DNA from: Roseobacter sp. HKCCD6576-2
Lineage (GTDB): Bacteria > Pseudomonadota > Alphaproteobacteria > Rhodobacterales > Rhodobacteraceae
Assembly: GCF_013179285.1 (NCBI RefSeq)
Contig: NZ_WVNW01000004.1
Span: 289,835-353,834, forward strand
Direction: 5' to 3'
DNA length: 64,000 nt
The translations under genes were made by a program, and so were the position numbers. Positions within the stretch are counted from its first letter, which is position 1. Each line of letters begins with the position of its first letter. Below are positions 10,554 through 18,744 of this stretch, piece after piece. Below the pieces are notes generated by a model, which was not told the DNA's origin, searched no databases, and was given only the letters and a program-made list of their open reading frames with translations.

Positions 10554-11377
10554 TTGGTTGCCCCCTGCGTTAGGCCCGAGACCAGCTTCTTCTGCAAAGG
10601 CAGGAACAAGAGCAGCGTTGGCACTGTCGCGACCACGGAGCCCGCCATAACTGCCCCCCAATCGACCTGCACATCGCCGAAATACTGGTAAAGGCCCAGA
10701 GGAATGGTTTTCAGCCCATCCTCGGTGATCAGAGCCAGCGCCAACAGGTATTCCGACCAGCTTTGCAGGAAGCCGAAGGTGGCCGCCGCAACCAGACCGG
10801 GCCACATGATCGGCAAGATCACCAGGCGGATCACCTGAAACCGGTTCGCCCCATCGACAATCGCCGCTTCATCGAGCGCCTTGGGGATCGTCGTTAGATA
10901 ACCCACCAGCAGGTAGATGGTGAACGGCGTGACAAAGGCCGCGTAACATAGGATCAAGCCGATATGGCTGTTGATCAGGCCGCTGCGGGCGAAAAAGATA
11001 AAGATCGGATTAACCAGGATGATCCAGGGAAAGAACTGCCCCCCCATAATCGCGCCAAAGACGAAGCCCCGCCCCGGGAAGCGGAACCGCGACAGCCCGT
11101 ATGCGGCAAACAGCGAGATCGTGCAGGCGAGCACTGTCGCCGCCGCGCAGATATAGAGCGAATTGAAGACATAGACGAAATACCCATCCGACAGGATCGA
11201 CAGGTAGTTATCGAGAGTGAAGCCCCCGTCGCTTGAGACCAGTGACACCGAGATATTCTGGATCGAGCCCCGGAAGACGAAGGCTGCGGGGGCCAGGAGA
11301 AACACCATGAAGAGGGTGACGGCCAGAAACATGCCACCATTTTCAATGGTTCTTGCCAGACGTTCGCGCATTGCCAT
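10550..11377 (-). CDS. Carbohydrate ABC transporter permease (MalG type)
   Basis: 275 residues with six predicted membrane segments. The cytoplasmic EAA loop is EAAIVDGANRFQVIRLVILP (about 170-190), which docks onto the ATPase. The short N-terminus with one helix followed by a periplasmic loop is typical of the MalG-like subunit of CUT1 importers. It is the second permease gene, four bases after its MalF-like partner, and its stop overlaps the mutarotase start. The probable substrate is the sugar degraded by the adjacent enzymes. Confidence 0.93.
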   Translation of the reverse strand: MAMRERLARTIENGGMFLAVTLFMVFLLAPAAFVFRGSIQNISVSLVSSDGGFTLDNYLSILSDGYFVYVFNSLYICAAATVLACTISLFAAYGLSRFRFPGRGFVFGAIMGGQFFPWIILVNPIFIFFARSGLINSHIGLILCYAAFVTPFTIYLLVGYLTTIPKALDEAAIVDGANRFQVIRLVILPIMWPGLVAAATFGFLQSWSEYLLALALITEDGLKTIPLGLYQYFGDVQVDWGAVMAGSVVATVPTLLLFLPLQKKLVSGLTQGATK

Positions 11378-11381
11378 TTCC

Positions 11382-12302
11382 TCAACCCACCTTGTCCTGC
11401 ATGTCGCTCAACCCGAAGAAGCGGAAATAGAGCGCGCCGAACAGAGCCATGACCACCGCCATGACAATCCCGATGGCGGAGCTGTACCCGATCCTGAGAT
11501 CTACAAAGGCACGCAGGTAAATCTCGGTCGCGAGCACATTGGTATAGGTACCGGGTCCCGCGCCCGTGGCGAGCCAGACATAGACAAAATTATTGAACGT
11601 CCAGATCACCGACATCAGCCCTAAGACGGAGATCGTCGGCATCAGGTAAGGCAGCGTGACAAAGCGGAATTGCTGCCACGTTGTGGCACCGTCAATCGCC
11701 GCGGCCTCGTCCAATTCTTCTGGGATCGTTTGCAGAGCAGCCAACAGAGAGACAGCGATCAAGGGCGTGGTGTTCCAGACAATGATTGTCACGATGGAAG
11801 GCCAAACGGTTGTCAGCTCGGCGAGAAACGCCACCGGATCGTCGATCAGACCGGTCCAGAGCAGCGCTTGATTGATCGCGCCATGGGTCGGATCAAACAG
11901 CCAGCGCCAGGCGATCACAGCGACCACCGGCGGCGTCGCCCATGGCACCAGCAGCATCAGCCGGGTGACCGTGGTCAGTTTCAGCCCCGCTACAAAACGC
12001 GAGTTCAGCAGCAACGCAAACAACAGCCCCAGAAGCAGCTTCAGCGACACGCTGATTGCGGTCAGCCAGACCACCGTGTTGAAGGCGATGTCAAAGAAGC
12101 TCGGGCTGGTCAAAAACTCGGTATAGTTCGCAAGCCCGACATTTTCGCCCCCCTGCCGCAACTGCAGCAGCGTGATGTCGGTGAAGCTCAACTCCAGATT
12201 ATACAGCGTGGGATAGAGGTAGAACCCGACGAGGATCAGGAAGGTTGGAAACAGCATCCAGAAGGCATTGATCCGGTCACGGGCGGTTGGGGAGAGTGCC
12301 AT
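11382..12302 (-). CDS. Carbohydrate ABC transporter permease (MalF type)
   Basis: 306 residues, CUT1-family inner-membrane subunit. A hydrophobic N-terminal helix (about 14-34) is followed by five more helices and the EAA loop DEAAAIDGATTWQQFRFVTLPYLMP (about 215-240). It heterodimerises with the MalG-like subunit encoded immediately downstream. The gene follows the binding-protein gene after a 61-base gap that contains a strong stem-loop (12327-12354), a common arrangement for making more binding protein than membrane subunits. Confidence 0.93.
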   Translation of the reverse strand: MALSPTARDRINAFWMLFPTFLILVGFYLYPTLYNLELSFTDITLLQLRQGGENVGLANYTEFLTSPSFFDIAFNTVVWLTAISVSLKLLLGLLFALLLNSRFVAGLKLTTVTRLMLLVPWATPPVVAVIAWRWLFDPTHGAINQALLWTGLIDDPVAFLAELTTVWPSIVTIIVWNTTPLIAVSLLAALQTIPEELDEAAAIDGATTWQQFRFVTLPYLMPTISVLGLMSVIWTFNNFVYVWLATGAGPGTYTNVLATEIYLRAFVDLRIGYSSAIGIVMAVVMALFGALYFRFFGLSDMQDKVG

Positions 12303-12326
12303 CGAGGGCTCCTGTCTGCGATGAAT

Positions 12327-12354
12327 GAGGGCCGATCAGCACGGACCGGCCCTC
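12327..12354 (-). promoter_or_regulatory. Intercistronic stem-loop between binding-protein and permease genes
   Basis: A perfect 8-bp inverted repeat, GAGGGCCG / CGGCCCTC, with a 12-base loop lies 10 bases after the stop of the binding-protein gene. No T-run follows on the minus strand, so a full intrinsic terminator is unlikely. By analogy with malE-malF it may stabilise the upstream mRNA and dampen permease expression. That role is inference. Confidence 0.5.
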
Positions 12355-12363
12355 TATCATGGG

Positions 12364-13623
12364 TCAATTATCGAGCACACGCTCGATCTCTACCAGCAAC
12401 TGCTCCGCCGCTTCGGTCGAGGTGACCTGACCCGACAAGGCCGAGCCAACAGACCGCGCGGTCAGGTTCCAAAGCTGCCCGACGCCCGCGCCGCTTTCGG
12501 CATAGGCACCCCAAGTGCGGGTATGGTTGGCGAGCTGATCGGCAAAGCCCAGCTCTTCGCTGCGATACTCGATCTGCGACAGCAACGTGCGCTGCGCCGG
12601 GAACTGGTTGGTGTAATAGGTCTCGAACAGGCCCGCCTCGGTCAGATACTGCAGCAATTGCCACGCCTCGGCCGGGTGATCGGTGTTGGAGTTCACCACC
12701 AAAGTGCGCCCACCCAGATGAGTCTGCGGCCCTTCGCTGCCACCCATCATCGTACCGGAGGCAAAAGGCACCTCAGCGCCCGGATTGGCCTCCTCAAAGG
12801 CCGAAAGAAGCTGACGATAGGTGTTTGTCGGCATCACCGCCATTGCCTGCGAGCCATCCAAGAGCGCTTGTAAGAGCGCCGGGTCATGTGGCACCTCAAT
12901 GGCCAGAACCGAACGCGGCACAAGCTCTTCGTTGATATAGGTGCCGAAATAGTCGAGCGCAGCAGCGAGTTCCTCGACGCTGACGCCGGGCTGATATCCA
13001 CCCGCGCCATCCTCTTCGACAAGTGTCAGGCCGTTGGACCACAGATAATAGTTGAACGGGAACCAGACCTGATCGGCAGCCGGGAAGGCAAAGCCAGTCT
13101 TGCCAGTCTCTGCCGCGACGGTCCGGCTGGCGGCCAGAAGCTCATCCCAGGTTTCAGGCATCGCCTCGATCCCAGCCTCGGCCAGGACGTCGGTGCGGTA
13201 CACCATGGCCCATGTATCGGCAGACCAGGGCACGCCCCAGGCGCGACCGTCATACATCGTCAGGTCGGTGGCGATGAAATCGTCGAACCCATTGGCGAAC
13301 TCGCCATACTGGGTCAACTCGTCGATAGGCATCACGATGCCCGCCTCGGCCATTTCCTGGGTCCAAACAAAAGCGATATGAACCACATCGGGGCCCTGCC
13401 CCACCGCACCCTCGCGCAGGAACTGTTCGCGAGAATCGCCCCAGGCAATGGTTTGAAGCTCGACTGTGATCCCCGGGTTGTCGGCCTCGAACGCGTCCAA
13501 GGCGGCGCGCATTTCCTCGCGCTCACCATCGTTAAACCGGAATGTCAGCTCGACATCCGCAAAGGCCGCGCTTGCGGCCAGTAAGGCCCCAGCCGCGGAT
13601 GTAAGAGTTAGAAACTTGCGCAT
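12364..13623 (-). CDS. Extracellular sugar-binding protein of CUT1 ABC transporter
   Basis: 419 residues. The signal peptide MRKFLTLTSAAGALLAASAAFA ends at an AxA site. The mature protein has the family 1 solute-binding pattern VELTFRFNDGEREEM, FEADNPGITVEL, a Trp-rich W-G-V-P-W-S-A-D-T segment and a C-terminal W-x-L-L-Q-Y-L-T region. It captures sugar in the periplasm for the two permeases downstream. The ATG at 13623 follows a strong GGGAGG ribosome-binding site, which decides the start against an 18-residue-longer open frame. Confidence 0.94.
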   Translation of the reverse strand: MRKFLTLTSAAGALLAASAAFADVELTFRFNDGEREEMRAALDAFEADNPGITVELQTIAWGDSREQFLREGAVGQGPDVVHIAFVWTQEMAEAGIVMPIDELTQYGEFANGFDDFIATDLTMYDGRAWGVPWSADTWAMVYRTDVLAEAGIEAMPETWDELLAASRTVAAETGKTGFAFPAADQVWFPFNYYLWSNGLTLVEEDGAGGYQPGVSVEELAAALDYFGTYINEELVPRSVLAIEVPHDPALLQALLDGSQAMAVMPTNTYRQLLSAFEEANPGAEVPFASGTMMGGSEGPQTHLGGRTLVVNSNTDHPAEAWQLLQYLTEAGLFETYYTNQFPAQRTLLSQIEYRSEELGFADQLANHTRTWGAYAESGAGVGQLWNLTARSVGSALSGQVTSTEAAEQLLVEIERVLDN

Positions 13624-13654
13624 GATATCCTCCCTTTGATGAACAGCGCTATCG

Positions 13655-14797
13655 TCAGTGCACATCTGCCTGAGCAACTTTGAACCTCTTCAGGGCCTCG
13701 GGGTCGGGCACAAAGCCAATCCCCTCGCCTCCGGGCAGCTGCATTTTTCCATTGGTGACGCCCAGGTCGATCTCCCCGAGCTCGGTGCGAAGCGGGTTGG
13801 GGTTGGCATCTAGTTCGAGCGGTCCCGTACCGCCGACCGCCGCCAAGACATGGGCACTGGCCGCAAGACCAATGGCGGTGCCCATGTAGTGCATGGCACA
13901 GGTGCGCCCTGCGGCATGAATCTCACTCCCCACCGCATAGGTGCCACTGACGCCGCCCCATTTCGCAACATCGGGCTGTAGCACCGTCAACCCGCCCAAA
14001 TGGGTGTAGTCTCGAAAGGCCAGCGCCGATGTAATGTTCTCGCCGGCCGCGATCGGGATCGGGCTGACGGCGGTCAGTTCAGCCCAGTGATCCTGCGGCG
14101 CATCTGCGGCGATCGGCTCTTCGATGAAGCCAAGGTCAAACTCGGCCAGCGCTGCCACCGCTTCCTTTGCCTCACTCAGACACCAGTTCTGGTTCGCATC
14201 CGCCATCACCGCCAACTGCCCTCCCGCAAGGTCGCGAAAGCGCCGCAGCAGGCTCATATCGGTTGCACGGTCAAAGCCGATCTTCAGCTTGGTCGCGACA
14301 TGCCCATCGGCCAACACCTCTCCAATCGAGGCTTCAAGTCGCGACACATCCGGGGTGCTGGCATAAACGGAAATTTCGGCCTTAGGAGCGTCGGCGAGAA
14401 AAGAGGCCAAAGGCCGACTCTGGGCTCGCGCCGCGATGTCGGCCAGGGCCGTGTCGATGGCGGCAAAGCAATGGGCAAACGGGCCAGGCTCGCCAGTATG
14501 GCGGGCCATTCGACCAAGATCGCGCTCCAAAACCGGTCGACATTGATCGAAACGGTCGATCTTCCGACCCAACAACATCGGCGCGATGACATCTTCGATC
14601 AGGAACAACCGGGAAAGATTGCCCCGGGGCGGAAAGTTGCACCACGCCTCACCCCACCCCTCGACGCCATCAAGCGTCGTCAGCTTCACCAGCAACCCAT
14701 TGCGCACCGGCATGGAGCCCAGTGACGATTCAGGTCCGCGAGGGGGTGTCACAGACACTGCAAACACTTGGATTCTATCAATGATAATCGGTTGCAT
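13655..14797 (-). CDS. Mandelate racemase/enolase superfamily sugar-acid dehydratase
   Basis: 380 residues. The N-terminal capping domain (about 1-125) is followed by the TIM barrel. Catalytic residues are readable: T-K-L-K (Lys base), metal ligands in MADANQNW, FIEEPI and AAGEN, and a His in the HYMGTAIG segment near residue 300. This is the first gene of the minus-strand operon. In context it most probably dehydrates L-fuconate (or a related 6-deoxy or pentonic acid) to the 2-keto-3-deoxy acid. It is shorter than the classical 430-residue FucD L-fuconate dehydratases as I remember them, so it may be a convergent member of the superfamily. Confidence 0.83.
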   Translation of the reverse strand: MQPIIIDRIQVFAVSVTPPRGPESSLGSMPVRNGLLVKLTTLDGVEGWGEAWCNFPPRGNLSRLFLIEDVIAPMLLGRKIDRFDQCRPVLERDLGRMARHTGEPGPFAHCFAAIDTALADIAARAQSRPLASFLADAPKAEISVYASTPDVSRLEASIGEVLADGHVATKLKIGFDRATDMSLLRRFRDLAGGQLAVMADANQNWCLSEAKEAVAALAEFDLGFIEEPIAADAPQDHWAELTAVSPIPIAAGENITSALAFRDYTHLGGLTVLQPDVAKWGGVSGTYAVGSEIHAAGRTCAMHYMGTAIGLAASAHVLAAVGGTGPLELDANPNPLRTELGEIDLGVTNGKMQLPGGEGIGFVPDPEALKRFKVAQADVH

Positions 14798-14961
14798 TCA
14801 CAGTCAGCCTTGATGTCGATCACTGACTGGATAATTGATTAATCAGTAATTGACAAGTGATTCATTTACCCGTTATCACTGACTGCGAACTAGTAGATCT
14901 ATGAGAAATGAATAAACTCGTCGCACCTAACCCAAGACAGAAGTGACCGGACCGCAAAATC
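14798..14961. promoter_or_regulatory. Divergent promoter/operator region of the sugar operons
   Basis: AT-rich compared with flanking genes. Plus strand: TTGACA (14850-14855) with a -10 candidate TATCAC (14874-14879, 18-base spacer) towards the gntR gene. Minus strand: TTGTCA (plus positions 14851-14856) with TATCCA (14828-14833, 17-base spacer) towards the dehydratase gene. The two -35 elements occupy the same bases. A direct repeat ATCACTGACTG occurs at 14819-14829 and 14875-14885, one copy touching each -10. A perfect palindrome TGATTAATCA (14836-14845) lies between them. An inverted half, CAGTCAG, lies at 14801-14807. These are good candidates for GntR operators. Confidence 0.6.
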
Positions 14962-15594
14962 ATGTCTCGCATCTCAGCCTATGAAAGTTTCCGCGACCGG
15001 CTCTTTGCCGGGGATTTGAAACCTGGTCAGTTTGTGACCCAACGCGAGCTTGCAGAGCTGGCCGGTGTCTCGCTTGGCAGCGCGCGAGAAGCGATCCAAA
15101 GGCTGGAGCACGACTCGCTTCTGAAAGTGCACCCTCAGCGCGGCATTCAGGTGGCCGATGTAACCCTGCGCTTCATCCGCGAGGCGTTTCAGCTCCGGTC
15201 TATCCTCGAACTCGCGGCTATCCCAGATTACTGCGAGTTCCATCAGGATAAGGCCGAGGCGACCCTGAGGGATACCAATGACGTGTTACAGCGCGCACAG
15301 AAGGAAGCCTCCGCCGAGGTTTTGAGTCAGGCGGTGGATGTGGATTGGCGCTTCCACGATGAGCTTGTCGGCGCGATCAACAACGAATTGGTGGAAGAAA
15401 CCTATCAGATCAATGCCGTCCGCCTACGCCTGATCCGCACTAATATTCGACTGAGCGCGAAACGGGTCTTTGGCGCGCTCGAAGAACATATCGCGATTTT
15501 GGAAGCCTGCGCCCGGGGCGATGCCGAGGCCGCGCAATCGAAACTGTCCGACCACCTAAGCGTGGCGATGCAACGGGCCATGGAAGGCATTTGA
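14962..15594 (+). CDS. GntR-family regulator with FCD domain
   Basis: 210 residues. The N-terminal winged helix (about 5-65) contains L-x-P-G-Q-F-V-T-Q-R-E-L-A-E-L-A-G-V-S-x-x-S-A-R-E-A-I-Q-R-L, the standard GntR recognition region. The all-helical C-terminal FCD ligand-binding domain (about 72-200) has D-x-x-F-H and the late E-H-x-A-I-L-E-A motif, with the D/H residues that usually hold a metal. It is transcribed divergently from the catabolic operon and followed one base later by the ATPase gene. It is probably the local repressor responding to a pathway intermediate. Confidence 0.9.
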   Translation: MSRISAYESFRDRLFAGDLKPGQFVTQRELAELAGVSLGSAREAIQRLEHDSLLKVHPQRGIQVADVTLRFIREAFQLRSILELAAIPDYCEFHQDKAEATLRDTNDVLQRAQKEASAEVLSQAVDVDWRFHDELVGAINNELVEETYQINAVRLRLIRTNIRLSAKRVFGALEEHIAILEACARGDAEAAQSKLSDHLSVAMQRAMEGI

Positions 15595-15595
15595 G

Positions 15596-16654
15596 ATGAA
15601 ACCAATTGCGCTGCACGACGTCCGCAAATCCTACGGCGCCATGCCTGTTATCCACGGGGTCGATATCGACATTGAACCGGGAGAGTTCGCGGTTCTGGTC
15701 GGCCCGTCAGGGTGCGGAAAATCAACCCTGCTGCGCATGCTGGCCGGGTTGGAATCGGTAACCGGCGGCGAGATCGTGATCGGCGACAGTGTGGTAAACA
15801 ACGCGCTTCCGAAAGAGCGCGATATCGCCATGGTGTTCCAGAATTACGCCCTTTATCCGCATATGACCGTCGCCGAAAACATGGGGTTTTCGCTGCGCTT
15901 GGCACGGGCCGACAAGGCCGAGTCCCGGGCGAAGGTCGAAGCGGCGGCTGAAATTCTAGGACTTGCTCACCTTCTCGACCGTTATCCGCGCCACCTGTCC
16001 GGTGGTCAGCGACAGCGTGTAGCGATGGGGCGTGCGATTGTACGGGCCCCATCGGTGTTCCTTTTTGACGAGCCGCTTTCCAATCTCGACGCAAAGCTGC
16101 GCGTTAAGATGCGAACCGAGATCAAAGAGCTACATCAGAAGCTGAAAACAACAGTTGTCTATGTGACCCACGATCAGATCGAAGCCATGACCATGGCCGA
16201 CAAGATCATTGTGCTTGATGGCGGCCATGTCTCGCAGATCGGCTCCCCGCTCGAGCTGTATAACCAGCCGCAGAACAGTTTCGTGGCATCTTTCATCGGT
16301 TCCCCTTCGATGAACCTGTTTCCGGCAAAGACAGAGGCTGGCGGCACGGCGCGGTTGGAAGATGGTCAGGCCGTCTCTTTGCCCCAAGCCGTGGCACCGG
16401 GTCGGGACATCCTGTTTGGCATCCGTCCCGAGCATCTTTTGCAAGACGTCTCAGCCCCCCGCATCCACATCCGCGTGGCGGTGGTTGAGCCCACCGGGGC
16501 GGAAACGTTGATATCGGCGCATCTGGGCGAGACCGACGCGCTAGCCGCCCTGCGTGGTCACGCGAACCTTTCGTCAGGTGACCAGCTTGGTCTGTCCTTC
16601 GATGACGCCCATGTGCATCTTTTTGATGCCGAAAGTGGCTTACGGATCGGGTGA
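15596..16654 (+). CDS. Sugar ABC transporter ATP-binding protein (MalK/UgpC type)
   Basis: 352 residues. Walker A GPSGCGKST (about 38-46), Q-loop MVFQNYALYPHMTV, signature LSGGQRQR, Walker B FLFDEPLSNLD and H-loop YVTHDQ are all intact. The C-terminal part (about 235-350) is the TOBE/OB regulatory domain with FGIRPEHL, typical of CUT1 ATPases. It energises the two permeases encoded on the opposite strand. It starts two bases after gntR, and its stop overlaps the GTG of the aldose dehydrogenase gene. Confidence 0.95.
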   Translation: MKPIALHDVRKSYGAMPVIHGVDIDIEPGEFAVLVGPSGCGKSTLLRMLAGLESVTGGEIVIGDSVVNNALPKERDIAMVFQNYALYPHMTVAENMGFSLRLARADKAESRAKVEAAAEILGLAHLLDRYPRHLSGGQRQRVAMGRAIVRAPSVFLFDEPLSNLDAKLRVKMRTEIKELHQKLKTTVVYVTHDQIEAMTMADKIIVLDGGHVSQIGSPLELYNQPQNSFVASFIGSPSMNLFPAKTEAGGTARLEDGQAVSLPQAVAPGRDILFGIRPEHLLQDVSAPRIHIRVAVVEPTGAETLISAHLGETDALAALRGHANLSSGDQLGLSFDDAHVHLFDAESGLRIG

Positions 16655-17640
16655 CCAAGATGGCATTGGAGTTGCCGCAAATCGGCCTCGGCACGGCGGC
16701 GGTCGCGGGGCTCTACAAAGAGGTGGCGCGCGACACAGCGCTTCAAACGCTTGAGACCGCATGGGACCTTGGCATCCGGTATTTCGACACCGCCCCGCAT
16801 TACGGGCAAGGCAAGGCCGAAAGACTCCTCGGCGATTTCTTACGAGACAAACCGGATGAGGAAATCATCACGTCCACCAAAGTCGGGCGATTGTTATCGC
16901 CGTCCGCAGTAAGGCACGCGGCGCTGAACGGCTTCGTGAACCCGCTGCCCTTCGATCAGAACTACGATTACTCCTATGACGGGATCATGCGGTCCTATGA
17001 AGACAGTCTGCAGCGGCTTGGATTGAACCGGATCGATATCCTCTACGTCCATGACATTGGGGAACGGACCCATGGTAGACGCAATGACATCTACATGGCG
17101 CAACTCGTCAATGGCGGATTTCGCGCGCTAGCGGAGTTGAAAGCCTCAGGTACCGTACAAGCCATTGGAATCGGTGTGAACGAAGTCGAGATCTGCGAGA
17201 CAATTCTTGCGCAGGTCGAGATAGATCTAATCCTGCTTGCTGGCCGCTATACATTGTTGGATCGTTCCGCTGAAGCGCACCTCTTAGAGATGTGCGACCG
17301 TTCAGGCACGCGTTTGGTGATCGGTGGTGTCTTCAACTCCGGCATTCTCGCCACCGGTGCGGTGGAGGGGGCCCACTGGGACTACGGGCCAGCACCGGAA
17401 GAAGTATTGGTCAAGGTCAGTGCACTTGAGGTACTTTGTAAGGCTTTCGACATAACATTGCCCGAGGCAGCACTCACCTTCCCGATCCGACGTAAACAGG
17501 TTGCCAGCCTTCTTCTTGGCAACGGTCACCCGAGCCGGTTGAAAAGCAACGTCACTGCGATCAAAAATGCACAGGTGCCGCCAGCGTTCTGGGATCTGGC
17601 CAACCGGCTTATCACCGGGAAAACCTGCACGACGAAATGA
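16651..17640 (+). CDS. Aldo/keto reductase, probable L-fucose 1-dehydrogenase
   Basis: 329 residues, AKR barrel. IGLGTAAVAG, FDTAPHYGQGKAERLLG (Asp and Tyr of the catalytic tetrad), ITSTKVGR (Lys), RIDILYVHDIGE (His) and GVFNSGILATG match the L-fucose dehydrogenase / pyridoxal 4-dehydrogenase / D-threo-aldose dehydrogenase group. It would oxidise the pyranose at C1 to the lactone, the entry step of the pathway. The GTG at 16651 overlaps the ATPase stop (GTGA). An ATG at 16660 is an alternative. Base composition near the end of the gene is less GC-biased than in its neighbours. Confidence 0.86.
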   Translation: MTKMALELPQIGLGTAAVAGLYKEVARDTALQTLETAWDLGIRYFDTAPHYGQGKAERLLGDFLRDKPDEEIITSTKVGRLLSPSAVRHAALNGFVNPLPFDQNYDYSYDGIMRSYEDSLQRLGLNRIDILYVHDIGERTHGRRNDIYMAQLVNGGFRALAELKASGTVQAIGIGVNEVEICETILAQVEIDLILLAGRYTLLDRSAEAHLLEMCDRSGTRLVIGGVFNSGILATGAVEGAHWDYGPAPEEVLVKVSALEVLCKAFDITLPEAALTFPIRRKQVASLLLGNGHPSRLKSNVTAIKNAQVPPAFWDLANRLITGKTCTTK

Positions 17641-17953
17641 TGGAATGACATACCGTTCAGCACGAGTCCGTTGGAGAGATTGAAGACGGCTCTGGTGTGA
17701 TCGTTGTTGTATAACCCTATCCATCTTCTCAGGCGAACTAGCCATCCGAATCTCGAAGGATGGTATCGCAGAAGAGTTTAGCTGACGTTGCGACGCGCGC
17801 CGCTGCGTCGCAAGCTTTGTGCAGCGGAGACATCTCGCCATCACTGGGAGATACCAATCCTAGGCCCACAAAACAAAGCCGTCATCAAGTCGGTACTCGA
17901 TGGGTTAAGATCGCCATTCCTCGAAGCAAGCCTCTAGAGCCAAAGCCGTTCCA
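17641..17953. other. 313-base stretch without recognisable gene at the edge of the sugar island
   Basis: No frame on either strand shows a protein I recognise, and no ribosome-binding site leads a sensible ORF. The sequence is less GC-rich than the surrounding genes. A minus-strand open frame across 17302-17844 is mostly antisense to the dehydrogenase. The stretch may be eroded mobile or coding DNA marking the right edge of the accessory block, but I cannot support a family assignment. Confidence 0.4.
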
Positions 17954-18397
17954 TCAGCCCTCGTCTTCCAGACGCAGCCGCATCTCGCGGATCACCGGGA
18001 GGGCCGACCGCACTCGGTCGGCGCCAATCTCTGTCACCGTTTCCGATAAGATCGGCGCAATCACCTCAAGCGCCGCGTCTCTCGCTCGTTTGCCGGAGGG
18101 GCTAATCGAGACGAATTTCCGCCGCGCATCATCCCAATCGGGGCGAATATGCACATGGCCGGCCCATTCCAGCTTGCCCAATGTGTTGGTCATCGCGCCG
18201 CGAGTGACGTGGAACACGCGGGCCAATTGCGCCGGTGTCTTTTCCTCACCGCTCCGCGCCAAATGGTTCAACACCGAGAAATGACTCAGCTCCATGCCTT
18301 TCGGCAACGCCTTCGACAGCCGGTTGCGCGCCAGCTGATCGGCCATGAACATTTCACTAAAAAGCGCAATGGCAAGGGGGTCTTCGGTCGAACTCAT
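17954..18397 (-). CDS. MarR-family transcriptional regulator
   Basis: 147 residues from the ATG at 18397 (another ATG lies at 18406). A helical N-terminal dimerisation part is followed by a winged helix: L-S-H-F-S-V-L-N-H-L, TPAQLARVFHVTRGAMTNTLGKLEWAGHV (helix-turn-helix and recognition helix) and the wing DDARRKFVSISPSGK. MarR proteins bind palindromes as dimers and often respond to phenolic ligands or oxidants. The target cannot be read here. The adjacent co-directional glutaredoxin would be a natural candidate for a thiol or redox link, which is only inference. Confidence 0.88.
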   Translation of the reverse strand: MSSTEDPLAIALFSEMFMADQLARNRLSKALPKGMELSHFSVLNHLARSGEEKTPAQLARVFHVTRGAMTNTLGKLEWAGHVHIRPDWDDARRKFVSISPSGKRARDAALEVIAPILSETVTEIGADRVRSALPVIREMRLRLEDEG

Positions 18398-18450
18398 AGC
18401 GCGCATAACACATAAACCCCTGCCGCTCGGCAAGGGGTCTCAGCGTCGCG

Positions 18451-18708
18451 TCACGCGGCGAGCAGGGGGTCGAGCTTGCCGTCCCGTTCAAGGGCGGCCA
18501 TCTCATCATAGCCGCCGACATGGGTCTCCCCGATGAAGATCTGCGGCACCGTGTGGCGGCCATTGGCGCGGCTCAGCATCTCTTGGCGCTTTGCCGCATC
18601 ACCCGACACGTTGTACTCGGCAAAGCTGACACCCTTGTCAGTCAACATCCGCTTGGCGGCGTGGCAATAGCCGCAAAGCGGCGACGTATAAATTTCAACA
18701 GTTGGCAT
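18451..18708 (-). CDS. grxC: Glutaredoxin 3
   Basis: 85 residues, the usual size. The active site is C12-G-Y-C15, a variant of the common C-P-Y-C. The GSH-binding T-V-P-Q-I-F-I and G-G-Y-D-E-M motifs are present. It reduces disulphides and glutathione mixed disulphides in the cytoplasm. The ATG at 18708 begins exactly at the beta-strand M-P-T-V-E-I-Y. An upstream in-frame ATG would add six residues. It lies just after comF in the same orientation. Confidence 0.95.
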   Translation of the reverse strand: MPTVEIYTSPLCGYCHAAKRMLTDKGVSFAEYNVSGDAAKRQEMLSRANGRHTVPQIFIGETHVGGYDEMAALERDGKLDPLLAA

Positions 18709-18744
18709 GATCTTCTGTCCAATCAATCCCGCAATCAGGGTGAT

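Noticed and set aside
17302..17844. Minus-strand open frame over the end of the aldo/keto reductase and the gene-free stretch
   Set aside because: More than half is antisense to the dehydrogenase. The rest does not resemble a transposase closely enough to claim a second IS relic.
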